NCBI GenBank assembly: GCA_028564925.1
Contig: CM053028.1
Span: forward strand, 436,981,071-437,045,070
DNA length: 64,000 bases
Direction: 5' to 3'
DNA from: Lithobates sylvaticus
Taxonomy: Eukaryota > Chordata > Amphibia > Anura > Ranidae
Under the pieces are notes generated by a model. It was not told the origin of the DNA. It saw only the letters and a list, made by a program, of their open reading frames with translations, and made no database searches. The stretch's first letter is position 1. The number at the start of each line of letters is the position of its first letter. A program made the translations under genes and the position numbers. Below, piece by piece: positions 12,317 through 22,386 of this stretch.

Positions 12317-12840
12317 GACATCTCAGGGAGGCCTTGCAGAAAGGTCTGTGCAACGCGTTCCCAGAAACTGGGGGGTTACAAACTCCTGGTCCTGGACGAC
12401 GAGTTGCTGAGACTTCGGTCAGTAGCAGAAGGAGCGGTGGGGAAGGTGGACGTCTGACCGATGCAATCAGACAATTTTTTAGTCCGCAGCCCCAAGGTAT
12501 GATCGGTTCCAGCAACCATCGCCAGCGTCTGATATACATGGTGCAGGAATACCTAGGGGCAAGGTCAGACTTGGACACCTTTCCCACCGAAAATCCTCTG
12601 GTTTACTGGGTCCTGAGGATGGATCACTGGCCAGAGCTTGCACAGTATGCAATCGAGCTACTGGCCTGTCCTGCCTCCAGCATTCTTTCCGAACGCACAT
12701 TCAGTGCTGCTGGAGGATTTGTCACCGATCATAGGGTGCGCCTGTCCACTGACTCGGTTGATCGACTGACCTTCATAAAAATGAATCAGTCTTGGATCAC
12801 CACCAGCTACCAGGCACCTGAAGCGGATATAACGGAATAA
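12289..12840 (+). pseudogene. hAT transposase, C-terminal dimerisation region (frame piece 3)
   Basis: This piece holds the hAT C-terminal signature: a W-containing LRMDHWPELA segment, then LLACPASSILSERTFSAAG and RVRLS, which in this superfamily form the dimerisation region and supply the last catalytic glutamate. The frame is open upstream of 12289 back to about 12165, where it encodes YWLATLLDPRYK, another hAT-conserved stretch, so the true start of the piece is earlier than the first start-like codon. It ends with a stop at 12838-12840. Together the three pieces need two frame corrections, so this copy should not make a full transposase. Confidence 0.88.
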
Positions 12841-12952
12841 TTTATAATGTCACATCCCTTCAAGACTGCCTATGCTGATGCTGAGTGACTGTCCTGTTAT
12901 GTTCACTGACTATCCTCTTCCTCCTCCTCAATGATCCATGCCACCACACCAG

Positions 12953-13935
12953 TGCCTAAGGCACAATTTTTCAGCCCCTGTATAACAGGGGCGTGCACTT
13001 ACAATTTTTTAAAAAAATGCTTCGCAACACGTGTGACTGCTGTGCTCCAAGTACAGTATCCGTGAGGGGTTGCAGTGTTGTGGCACCAGCACCAGTGCCT
13101 AAGGCACAATTTTTCAGCCCCTGTTGGGGCGTGTAATTACAATTTTTAGGCAATGCTTTGCAACAGGTCTCATTGCTTTGCTAAGAGTACAGTATTTGTG
13201 AGGGGTTGCAGTGTTGTGGCACCAGCACCAATGCCTAAGGCACAATTTTTCAGCCCCTGTTTAACAGGGGCGTGTAATTACAATTTTTTAAAAAGATGCT
13301 TCGCAACAGGTGTGACTGCTGTGCTCCAAGTACAGTATCTGTGAGGGGTTGCAGTGTTGTGGCACCAGCACCAGTGCCTAAGGCACGATTTTTCAGCCCC
13401 TATTGGGGCGTGTAATTACAATTTTTTAGGCAATGCTTTGCAACAGGTCTCATTGCTGTGCTAAGAGTACAGTATCTGTGAGGGGTTGCAGTGTTGTGGC
13501 ACCAGCACCAATGCCTAAGGCACAATTTTTCAGCCCCTGTTTAACAGGGGCTTGTAATTACAAATCTTGATCTAATAGTTCACAGCAGGGCCCATTCCTG
13601 CGCCCACCAAGAGTAACTATGAGGGCCTACAGTCTTGTGGCAACACCGTCCACCACCACCACCACCGCCAAAGGCCCAATTTTTCTGCCCTGTTCAACAG
13701 GTGCATGCAATTACAAATCTTGATCTAATAACTCACAGCAGGGCCCATTCCTGCGCCCACCAAGAGTAACTGTGAGGGCTTACAGTCTTGTGGCAACACT
13801 GTCCACCACCACCACCACCAAAGGCCCAATTTTTCTGCCCGGTTCAACAGGTGCATGCAAGTACAAATCTTGATCTATTAACTCACAGCAGGGCCCATTC
13901 CTGTGCCCACCAGTATTGTGGCTACACCAACATCT
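12953..13935. repeat. Degenerate 140-150 bp tandem repeat downstream of the hAT transposase
   Basis: About seven copies share a block GTGCCTAAGGCACAATTTTT or a diverged AAAGGCCCAATTTTTCTGCC, then a short AACAGG/TTGGGGCG segment and ATTACAA. The first five (12953-13560) are about 140 bp apart and alternate between two subtypes. The last two to three (13560-13935) are about 152 bp and carry CCACCACCACC runs. The alternation suggests duplication of a two-unit block. Confidence 0.8.
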
Positions 13936-14964
13936 AATAGGGCAAATTTCTGCAGAATATATACGGCAGGCCCCTACTTTCAAACATCCAACTTACAAAC
14001 GACTCCTACTTGCAAACGGAAAGAGAAAACAGGAAGTGAGAGGAAATCTACCCCTAGGAAGGGAAATTCTATCATGTTAGATTTCATTTGGGAAAAAGGT
14101 ATCTCCTCTCTACTGATGCTTTATCACCAATCCTTGTTTCAATTAAAACCCCACTTTTCCAAAAATTTGTCATTGGGACGGAAAGTGAGGTGACATGTTC
14201 TGAACAGATGTGCAAAGACAGCAAATGTTACAGGGGTGATAACCCCTCCCTATGTTCTCCAAAAAGCTTAAAAATAGATTTTTTTGGGATGGAGCTACAC
14301 TTCATAATGTACCTGTTCAGATTTACTTAAGAACAAACCTACAGTCCGTGTCTTGTTTGCACCACCTATATACTGCTGTTCAGAGTATATAGGGTTGTAG
14401 GTATAGGGTTTTATTTTGGGTGCGGGGTCCCCCATACGAGACCCAAAGGGGCTGGGGTGGGGGGGGGGTGATGAGGTAGCCATGCCATTTTTCTCAAGGA
14501 TTTTCAGCCATATGGCGGCCAGGACAAGACATGGCATTAAAGCCGCAAGTGGTTTTAAATGGCTTCTTTTTTTCCTTTACAAATGTCATTTTGTGCAAGG
14601 ACAGTTCTAAACATGGGAAACACATGCCACTTCACAGGCATACTTTAGACACCCCCAGGTACCATATTTAAAGGAATATTTCACTTTTTTTTTTTCACTT
14701 TATGCATCATTAAAATGACTGCTCCCGAAAAAACGTTAGTTTTTAAAAGTTCTTTTTGCATTGATATATGTCCCCTGGGGCAGGACCCGGGTCCCCAAAC
14801 CTGTTTTATGACATTAACATGCATATTGGCCGTTGTAATTAGCAATTTTGATTTTGAACGTTCGCATCCATTATAACGCATAGGGTTCGAAAATTCGCGC
14901 AAACTTTCGGTCCGTTCGAAGGTTCTGGTGCGAACCGAACCCGGGGGTGTTCGGCTCATCTCTA

Positions 14965-14972
14965 ATGGCCAG
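14965..14972. repeat. Right target-site duplication of the hAT element
   Basis: ATGGCCAG follows the hAT terminus and matches 3398-3405 exactly. The next base, C at 14973, completes the inverted repeat of the interrupted MITE. Confidence 0.9.
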
Positions 14973-14973
14973 C

Positions 14974-15240
14974 TTTACTCTCAACTCTAATTTGGACTGT
15001 TTGCAACCTTAAAGCTGTGTACCATTAACCCTTCTGGGAGGCTGATCTGTAATATATCTTATTATTGAAAAAGCTCTTTTCTTTCGCTGATTGTCGATCA
15101 GATAGACTGTACTGTGTTCTGGCTATGAGTCAGGAAATATCGTTTCAAACTCAGAACACAGTGCGGTATGCTGTATGTAGCCTCAACTATATACAGTTTA
15201 TACAGCACATCCAGTGGTCTCACATGTTAGTGAGGGACAA

Positions 15241-15308
<68 letters not shown>

Positions 15309-15337
15309 TGTATATTAGAAAAATCAAATGTTGTTAC
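14974..15337. other. No gene; contains a (TA)n microsatellite
   Basis: Nothing coding is seen. A pure TA run occupies about 15241-15300, followed by a shorter TA-rich tail. Confidence 0.7.
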
Positions 15338-15689
15338 TTAACCACTTCCCGCCCGCCATATAGCAAAATGACAGCCGGAAAGTGGTTTCATTGTCCTTAC
15401 TGGGCGTCATAAGACGTCCTGCAGGACAAGCTGCTAGAGCACGCAGTGCGGCAATTGATGGTGTGGTGTGTCACACCGCATCTCCAATCTAGGTAAAGAG
15501 CCTATGACATAGGCTCTTTACCTTGCGATCAGCTGTGTCCAATCACAGCTGATCACAGTATAAATTGGAAGAGACTTTTATCGGCTTTTCCTCCCCCCCG
15601 CACTGACAGGCGCGAAGAGAGGAGAGACGATTGGCTGCTCTCCTGACTGGGGGTCTGCGCTCATAATCAGCGCGTTGATCATCAGTGCA

Positions 15690-16175
15690 AACCCATCAAG
15701 GATGCCCACTTCGGACCACCAGGGATGCCAACTTCATACCACCAGGGATGCCCATTTCAGACCACCAGGTGAGCCCACCAGGGGTGCCAATCAGTGCCCA
15801 TTAGGATTGTACTCTATGCCCATTAATGATGCCTGCCAGTGCCTCCTGATCAGTGCTGCCTATCAGTGCCATCTATCAGTGCCGCCCATCAGTGCCACCC
15901 ATCAGTGCCACCCATCAGTGCCACCTAAGGGTGCCCACCAGTGGCACCTATGATTGCCCATCAGTGCCGCCTATCAGTGCCCATCATAGTCATAGTCACC
16001 TTATGAGTGCCCATAAGTGCCTCTTCTCAATGCCCATCAGTGCTGCATATCAGTTCTACCTAGCAGTGCCCATCAGTGCTGCTTATCAGTACTGCCTATC
16101 AGTGCCCATCAGTGCTGCATATAAGTGCCTCATCATCAGTGCCACCTCATCAGGGCCAATCAGTACTGCCTCATA
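15690..16175. repeat. Degenerate short tandem repeat, core CATCAGTGCC
   Basis: ATCAGTGCC recurs at roughly 12-24 bp intervals with C, CACC or GCCT joins. The open frames across it (serine, proline and histidine rich) are by-products of the repeat and have no domain. Confidence 0.85.
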
Positions 16176-16179
16176 AGTA

Positions 16180-17225
16180 AGAAAATTGGGGGAAGAAACT
16201 GCGCTATGGGTCACATAAATTCAGATAAAACACCAATGTGAGAAGGTTAAATTACAACCAATAAGGTAGCGGCAACAATACTATGTGTAAATAGTGACAA
16301 AAGATTTAGAAAAACAAAAAGCTGCGCATACCAAGTAACACCAAATATTGAAATGTGTGAAAGATCACAAAAGCTATAAACTATACTGAATATAGATCAA
16401 ATATGTGAAATGTATAGTATAATAATCAAATATGTGGAATGTATGGTGTAGTATGTAATCTAAAAGATCACAATAGACCACAAACCACACAATGGAAACC
16501 CAGTGGAAACCAATAATAAAGTGACATGTATATAAACTGTAAAAATTTACATGTATATAGACTGTAAGAATTTACATAGAATCATTCAAAAAAATGTTCA
16601 TAAGTAAATAGATTGAACCCCAAAAAAAAGTCCAGTGCTGTGGCACTTATTTTATCAAAAAACTTGTCAGATGTGAATATCCAGTGACAGACTTCTTATC
16701 TCAAATTGTGCAAGTATTTCTATACACCACCACCAGAGTAAGTTGGCCGCTTACCGGAAGTAAGTGACCCTCCGTCACAGAGGGTCAAACAACCGTTTGC
16801 AGGATAATCTTTGTGCTCGCTTCCAATCACTTCTGATGTTAGGCTGGAAAGGGGACTCCCATAACTCTCTCAAATATATTAAATCCGTATCACTCTCCGT
16901 ATCTCTCTTAGGTATATTTAAATCAGTATCTCCCTCCAAGGAATCATCCACCGATCATGCAAATGAATTAGGAAACTCCCATAGTGTATTAACTTAAATT
17001 TTTAATAAAACAAATATCATAGACTTACATCAAGGGTAAAAAGCAGTCAGCCGAAATCGTCCAGTGCACCGGCCGGTTGCACACAAAACGAAAATAAAAC
17101 AAAGCAGAGCACTGCAGCAGAATCTCAGTAGTAAGGTGATGACAGTGTGTCGCTCTCCCAACGCGTTTCGTGAAAACTAACGTCGTCTGTGGGGGTGACA
17201 TGAGTTTTCACGAAACGCGTTGGAC
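16180..17225. repeat. Probable inserted dispersed repeat ending in a 21 bp hairpin
   Basis: The sequence type changes at about 16180. Near the right end is a perfect inverted repeat, arms 17158-17178 and 17203-17223, containing CGCGTTTCGTGAAAA. Related AACGCGTTTCG/AAACGTGTTG motifs occur at repeat ends elsewhere, for example near 51080 and 54995. The borders are estimates. Confidence 0.45.
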
Positions 17226-17378
17226 GAGCTTTTTTTTTTATTTGTAGCACAAAAAATAAAAATAAATTGTTTGGGTACAGAGTCGCATGACCATGCAATT
17301 GTCAATCAAAGTGTGACAGTGCTGAAAGCTGGAAATTGGACTTGGCAGGGGGGAAGTGCCTGGTATTGAAGTGGTTAT

Positions 17379-19024
17379 GCTGGGTACGCACTGTCTGTTT
17401 TTTGTCATTTGTCATTAAGCCAGCAGGCTGAAAAAAAAACAGACTGATTCCTGCATCCATACAAGCAATGTGCATGCAGGAATTCCCCCTGTCAGAACAC
17501 ATTTATCAGCGCTGCAGCTGATCGGCTGCAAGCTGCTGATTGAATACATTTTTTCTAGCAGTCCCATTCGACAGAAGTTGATTTAACAATTGGCTTCTGT
17601 CGAACCAGGAGGGCTACAGATAGATTGAAATTTGGCCAGTCCCTGCTGAACCGATGGAATTTTGATCCCTGTGTACCAGGCTTTAGTGGCATATTTATAA
17701 AGCAATGGGGTTGATTTACTAAGACTGAATAGTACAAAATCAGGAGGAAGATTTACTTGCAGTAAATGTTTGGTGGATGCCATGTTCACTGCTTTTAAAT
17801 AGGCTCTGTGTAATTGCCATTCAAGCTTATAGCAATTCATGTATAATAAAAATGACTACAATGACTTTCTAAAATCTAAAACCTGTCCTGCACTTGGATT
17901 ACAGGTTGGGTTCACACTTATGCGAATTGGATGTGATAAATTTGAAGTGTGTAAGGATCTGCTAAACAGTTTGATTTTACAATAAGAATAGTTGCCCTGG
18001 ATGGCCTTATTTCTGTCCCAAAGTATAATATAGTTTTATTAGTTCACATGAAAAGGTATTTTAGTATATTCTAGGGAGCACAAGTGCAATAAAGTTTTGG
18101 GGTTGTATAGGTACTAACTGGAATACCAATATAGGCCTATAGTCCCTTAAACAAATTCTGTCACTAGCTTACAAATGCTGGTAAAATTATTTTCAGTACT
18201 TTTTTATTGACTTGAAATGTGTCTCTGAACTTGCCAGCAAATATGACTACTTCCAGAGTCAATTTCCTAACACAGCCCCCACCATCCTTTCTTGCAAACC
18301 CCGACCCTCTCTTCTTCTGGGAGTGCCCAACTACTGTTTGTGTTGGTCAACCTCCACCACCCCTCCCCTCACCTTCATAAATAACCTTTTATAAAAAGAA
18401 GTGAAGGAGGATACTATAGAGTGTCATTTGAGTGGCACCTCTGAATCTACTTGGGCTGCTGACATCAAATCCAAGATGGCGGTGCCCAACAGCACACTCG
18501 AGGCATTTGATGTTTACACATAGGGACATTCTTAAAATACATTTAATGCACATATAATCTTATGAGAAGATTGTTGTTTAAATGAATGGTCTGGCAACAG
18601 GATCGATGTAGGTACAAGAGATTTACTATTCAATAAAGTATCAAATAATACAATACATATGTCATTGATTCACCCTTTGCAATTCACTGACAATGCTGTT
18701 TGAAAATGTGATCTATCATTTATTCACGAAAACAATTAATTAAAAAATTAAATGTATTTGATTTGAACTATGATAGGTTTTCTGACGCAAAGGTAGATTA
18801 TTGATTGCGTCAGAAGCTAGTGGTTTGCACAACATATTGAATTCAATCAGTTTAGTTGCGATGAATGATCCATAGTATGATCATATCGATATCTTCTTCT
18901 TTTTTCAGGCCTTTGGTTTTAACTTAGTTTGACTGCCTGGTTTATGTTATAGAATGATTATAGCATAGTTTCAGTACAAGAATGCAGTAAACACGTATAA
19001 TATTTCTGATACAACTAATAAAAA
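17379..19024. other. No exon recognised; probable claudin intron
   Basis: If the claudin exon at 19032-19251 is spliced, this is the first part of its intron. I looked on the minus strand for the second claudin exon (a YIQACR-like start) and did not find it. A short dispersed motif GGGGTTGATTTACTAA lies near 17705. Confidence 0.5.
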
Positions 19025-19032
19025 TACTTACT
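19025..19032 (-). promoter_or_regulatory. Splice donor of the claudin exon
   Basis: Read on the minus strand the junction is CCA|GTAAGTA, a near-consensus donor. Its position matches the conserved exon 1 boundary of claudin-10-type genes, just before the second membrane segment. Confidence 0.8.
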
Positions 19033-19251
19033 GGAAAGACTGAAAATTGACGAGAACTTCTTACACTGCACAGAGCCCACAGAGGTGCCCACACAGTTCA
19101 TCCAGAGCCCTTCGAATACGGCAGTGGAAGTGATGATGTTAGTGGAAGGGCTGGAGGTTTTCCATTTAGTGGATACTGTGCATACAAGGACACAGGTCAT
19201 CCCTCCCAAAGCAAGCAACAAGGCACAGATCTGGAAGGGGGTTCTGTTCAT
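19032..19251 (-). CDS. cldn10: Claudin first coding exon, claudin-10-like
   Basis: Claudins are four-pass membrane proteins that form the paracellular barrier or ion pores of tight junctions. This exon encodes 73 residues plus one base. Residues 7-26 are the first membrane segment. The first extracellular loop shows the claudin signature: W30, GLW at 48-50, C53 and C63. The stretch FEGLWMNCVGTSVGSVQC is closest, from memory, to the claudin-10a type of first exon. The frame stops soon after the exon, but a donor (A|GTAAGTA) at 19032/19031 ends it in phase 1, where claudin-10 and claudin-15 exons 1 end. In mammals claudin-10 uses alternative first exons, so this may be one of them. The loop has several lysines (29, 31, 64, 65) and only one acid (E47), which would suit an anion-selective pore; that is inference. 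The paralogue assignment is less sure than the family. Confidence 0.82.
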
Positions 19252-19383
19252 GATGAGCTGTATGTATCTTGTGCCTAAGTAAACATATAGACATCAGGAT
19301 CCAATTCTAAATTCATGGTATATTTCCAGCAAAAAGACAGTTATCCATCTGATTCAACACTGAATAACAGCTAAACACTTTCA

Positions 19384-19389
19384 TATATA
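19384..19389 (-). promoter_or_regulatory. Candidate TATA box upstream of the claudin exon
   Basis: On the minus strand CTATATATGA lies about 135 bp before the ATG, a plausible distance for a short 5' untranslated leader. Only the motif supports it, and the region is AT-rich. Confidence 0.25.
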
Positions 19390-19460
19390 GACATTTTAAC
19401 ACCTGACCAAATTGTAAACTATCTATTAGACAACAACTTCTAATCTTAACTTGGGGAAAA

Positions 19461-19562
19461 GTTGATTGTTTGTCTTACTGTAACTTTGCATTTATATGTT
19501 ACATCCCCAATGTTGATTGTTTGTCTTACTGTAACTTTGCATTTATATGTTACATCCCCAAT
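19461..19562. repeat. Exact 51 bp tandem duplication
   Basis: GTTGATTGTTTGTCTTACTG and the 31 bases after it occur twice in direct succession (19461-19511 and 19512-19562) without a difference. It lies about 210 bp upstream of the claudin ATG. Confidence 0.95.
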
Positions 19563-20747
19563 GTTTAAATGTAACCCTGTTAAAATAATAAAAATATATA
19601 CCTAACATAAAAATAAATATTTTTTTTTGTGTTTGAGAGATTCCTCAAACTGTGGTGAACACCCAGTGTTTGATTACTTAGCCAATATGCTATTGTTTCC
19701 CATAGAGAAGATCTTCAAATATCGTGTTTTATACATAAATATATAACCTAAATGTGCACATGGGCATAACTATTCAAGGAAAATGTTCAGTTTGGATTAT
19801 TTGCGATCACCTGTTGTCTAAAGGTACAAAGGTGCCTACAGACATAGGAAAACATCCATGCAATCCAACTGAAAGAGATGTAACACAAAATGAAGAAGAA
19901 AAAGGGTAGAAAGAAAGAGAGAATAGGAAAGACCACTAGTGTAGAAGGAAAATGTGCCCTTCAGGAGATGTTTTTTGACTAATTGGTTATTCTGGTAGGA
20001 TTATATTTACACTGGTAGCATCACTTGTATAATAAATCTAATGCAAGACAGGATTCATAAATAGCGATGAGCAAATTGGACAATGTTTGGTTTGCTGCAC
20101 ATTAGCCAAACCTATTGGGGACACTGACGTCTATGGAAGTCGAATCTTGTTCATTTTGGCCCTTATCAAGACTACTGCTAGCAGTATCCTTTAGATAACA
20201 AGTTGTAGATGCATTAAGGATCCATTGGAGTTCACCTACTCAACAGGGAATCTGTCCACTGATCCCCGTTAAGCAGGCAGGTGGCTGGTCCCTGTCTGCA
20301 CCACTTATGCAGAACAGTGGATCGCCTGTTCTTTTACACCCAACTGCCATCCGATACGCCAGATGGCTGGGGAATGGATTCCCATCCGTCCGTTGTTTAG
20401 GAATAGGATTGGATAGGATTGGATCGGATGTCAGCGGGTGTCAACGAACACACGTCCATTGACTCCAGCAGCTCCCTATTGTATTGTACATTTACAAACA
20501 GAAGTAAGGGATTTTTATTCATCAGTAGTTTAATTATGACTACTAGATGACAGATCCCAAGCTGGTGTATGTTTGTAAACCAACTAGGGGATCTGCCATT
20601 CAGCAGCAGTTGCCCTACTAATTGACAGATTCCCACTGGCTTTTGTTTGTAAAATATGTTCATGATCATAAAGACATGTTGGTAGAATAAATAGCCCCTG
20701 TCCAAAATTGGCCCTAGTAAGTGTATTTATGCATGTTTGCCAGGGAC
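19563..20747. other. No gene recognised
   Basis: AT-rich sequence lying upstream of the claudin exon on its strand. No domain, tandem array or recognisable transposon end was found. Confidence 0.55.
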
Positions 20748-20862
20748 CTTAGATTGTAAGCTCCTAGATGGCAGATATTTATGTGAATATACAAATGGTA
20801 AAGTGTTGCCTAAATTGTTGGCACTGTATAAAAAACTTGGAATAAATAAAAATAAATAGATA
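20748..20862 (+). repeat. Dispersed repeat with AGATTGTAAGCTC start and ATAAAT tail
   Basis: The segment starts TTAGATTGTAAGCTCC and ends in AATAAATAAAAATAAATA after a TTGGCACTGTATAAAA block. A related copy is at 34961-35045. This block is widespread in vertebrate genomes as I recall it; I do not assign a family. Confidence 0.5.
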
Positions 20863-21514
20863 AATATTTAATCAATGATGCCACCCAGGATCCCTGATAC
20901 AGTTGTTTACATTTTGTTTACATTTCAGCAGCACCAGGGATGTCACTTGCAATGGGAGTTGCAGTAGTGCAGCATCATTTGGGTTGTTGTGGCAGCGGGT
21001 CAACATCGGCAGGTAATGCTCATGGTGATTGACATGGTCTACATTGCTGGACGATGTGCATGACATTTGGAGTCACACTTAGTGTGCCTCTCCCCACCCT
21101 CACCAGGCCCCATGTCCTCAATATTGGGAGAGCACCTTGCAAGGGGATGTGGCCAGGGCCGTCTTTAAGGCAGGGCAAAAGTGGCAGCTGCCCTGGGCCC
21201 TGTCATTGTTGTGGGGCCCAAAGTAGCTGCCTCATACTTGCCAACTATCCCAGTTTAAATTCCCTTGTCCCTTGAAGTTTTAGTCCTGTGCTGTGTCCCA
21301 ATATCTCAGTGTGAAGTGCTGCTACTAATGCTGCCCAGCTCTGCCCTATTGTTGTGTACAGATGACTCACCTGCAGACCCTGTGTTTACATGTAAATAAC
21401 CGTCATTCATATGTAACTAAAGGCAGCATTCATATGTAAATACCTGAGGCCGGCGGCATTGATATGTAAATAAAGGCGGCATTCATATGTATATCATGCC
21501 CCCCTGCAGTGAGG
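20863..21514. other. No gene; short ATTCATATGTAAAT repeats
   Basis: Four copies of CATTCATATGTAA or CATTGATATGTAA lie at about 21400-21500, spaced irregularly. Nothing coding is seen. Confidence 0.55.
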
Positions 21515-21725
21515 AGAAGATGTGCTGTAACCTATAGCAACTAATCAGTGAGCAGTATTACTGTACAATCTCTAGCAACCAATCAACAAGCAGAAATCAT
21601 GTGCTGTAACCTCTAGCAACTAATCATTTAATGAGCCTTAATGTGTGCTGTAATATCTAGCAACCAGTCAGTAAGTGGCAATGATATGCTGTAACCTCTG
21701 GCAACCAATCGCAATCGCTGCCTGA
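21515..21725. repeat. Degenerate tandem repeat, core GCTGTAACCTCTAGCAAC
   Basis: Five copies of a unit of roughly 35-60 bp carry variants of GCTGTAACCTCTAGCAACCA followed by ATCA. Spacing and sequence have drifted. Confidence 0.75.
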
Positions 21726-22386
21726 TCTGATACAGTAAACTGATTTTAAGTCTAGCTGCTATTTATTGTATGTCTCAGAGCAGGTGGAGAGCAAAATTGC
21801 ATGGGGGGGGGGGGGCAAGACATTTTTTGACCAGGGTCCAATCATTATTAAAGGCATCCCCACATCCTGTGCCCCAAACAGATGTGAGAGACTGCATGGG
21901 GAGTTTATTGGATCCTGGAAGCTCCTTTAAAACAAGGGGCTCAAAGATATCTGGGCCTTCGATGTCTTTACATAACATTGTTAGTCATACACAGTACTAT
22001 AGCAGGAAAGTAGTAGAGGCATTTTATCCACAAAAGGGGATATTCGTTTTGTAAAGTGTATTTTTCTAAGTAAGGTGAACCTGTCTTCACTTTGAATCCT
22101 TAACTATGTGTGAGGGAAATCTAAAAACAAAAACAAAAAAACAACAGAATATGTGCTAGCTCATGGTTGGGTATTTAAAATGAACACCATGCTACCTTAT
22201 AGTGTATGTTCACCCTCAATCAAATGTTGCCTCTCCTTGACCCCTCCTTCCCTCCGCTGTGTAAAAAGGTCACTCTCTCTCTTTTTCTTATGTACTATTT
22301 TTTGGGAAAAAAAAAATGTTTTAAATAATTTTTTAGGAAAAACTTCCAGTCCGCCCCCCCCCCCCCCATGCACATCATTCGCCTAG
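21726..22386. other. No gene; homopolymer runs
   Basis: A G-run near 21806 and a C-run near 22350 stand out. No domain is seen. Confidence 0.55.

Larger units (their letters stand above)
3406..14964 (+). mobile_element. hAT-superfamily DNA transposon, 11.6 kb, with internal minisatellite
   Basis: The termini are TAGGGATGGGCC on the left and the inverse of TAGAGATGAGCC on the right, flanked by a perfect 8 bp duplication. Inside, in order, are five hairpins (3416-3678), a TATA-like box (3711), about 86 copies of a 64 bp repeat (4001-9516), a BED-finger hAT transposase in three frame pieces (9552-12840), and about seven degenerate 140-150 bp repeats (12953-13935). Typical hAT elements are 2.5-5 kb, so this one is very long, chiefly through the array. 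The transposase is disrupted, so this copy is probably immobile unless helped by another copy. The perfect duplication points to a fairly recent insertion. Confidence 0.9.
15342..17374. mobile_element. Composite non-autonomous DNA element at a TTAA site
   Basis: The left end is TTAACCACTTCCCGCC with TTAA at 15338-15341, and the right end is the inverse, GAAGTGGTTAT, ending at 17378. TTAA targets are known for piggyBac and Kolobok elements. The right part (17230-17374) is the inverse of the left part of the element at 31284, so the two belong to one family. The middle holds a degenerate short tandem repeat (15690-16175) and what looks like a second inserted repeat (about 16180-17225). No transposase is seen. 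Confidence 0.6.

Noticed and set aside
9552-12840. Domesticated ZBED host gene
   Set aside because: The coding region lies between hAT tips with a matching 8 bp duplication and has two frame changes; a host gene would be intact and free of mobile ends.
15675-16176. Serine/proline/histidine-rich open frames
   Set aside because: They are translations of a degenerate CATCAGTGCC repeat.
19015-19251. Complete single-exon claudin ending at the in-frame stop near 19015
   Set aside because: A claudin needs about 200 residues; the frame runs into intron right after a consensus donor at the conserved boundary.
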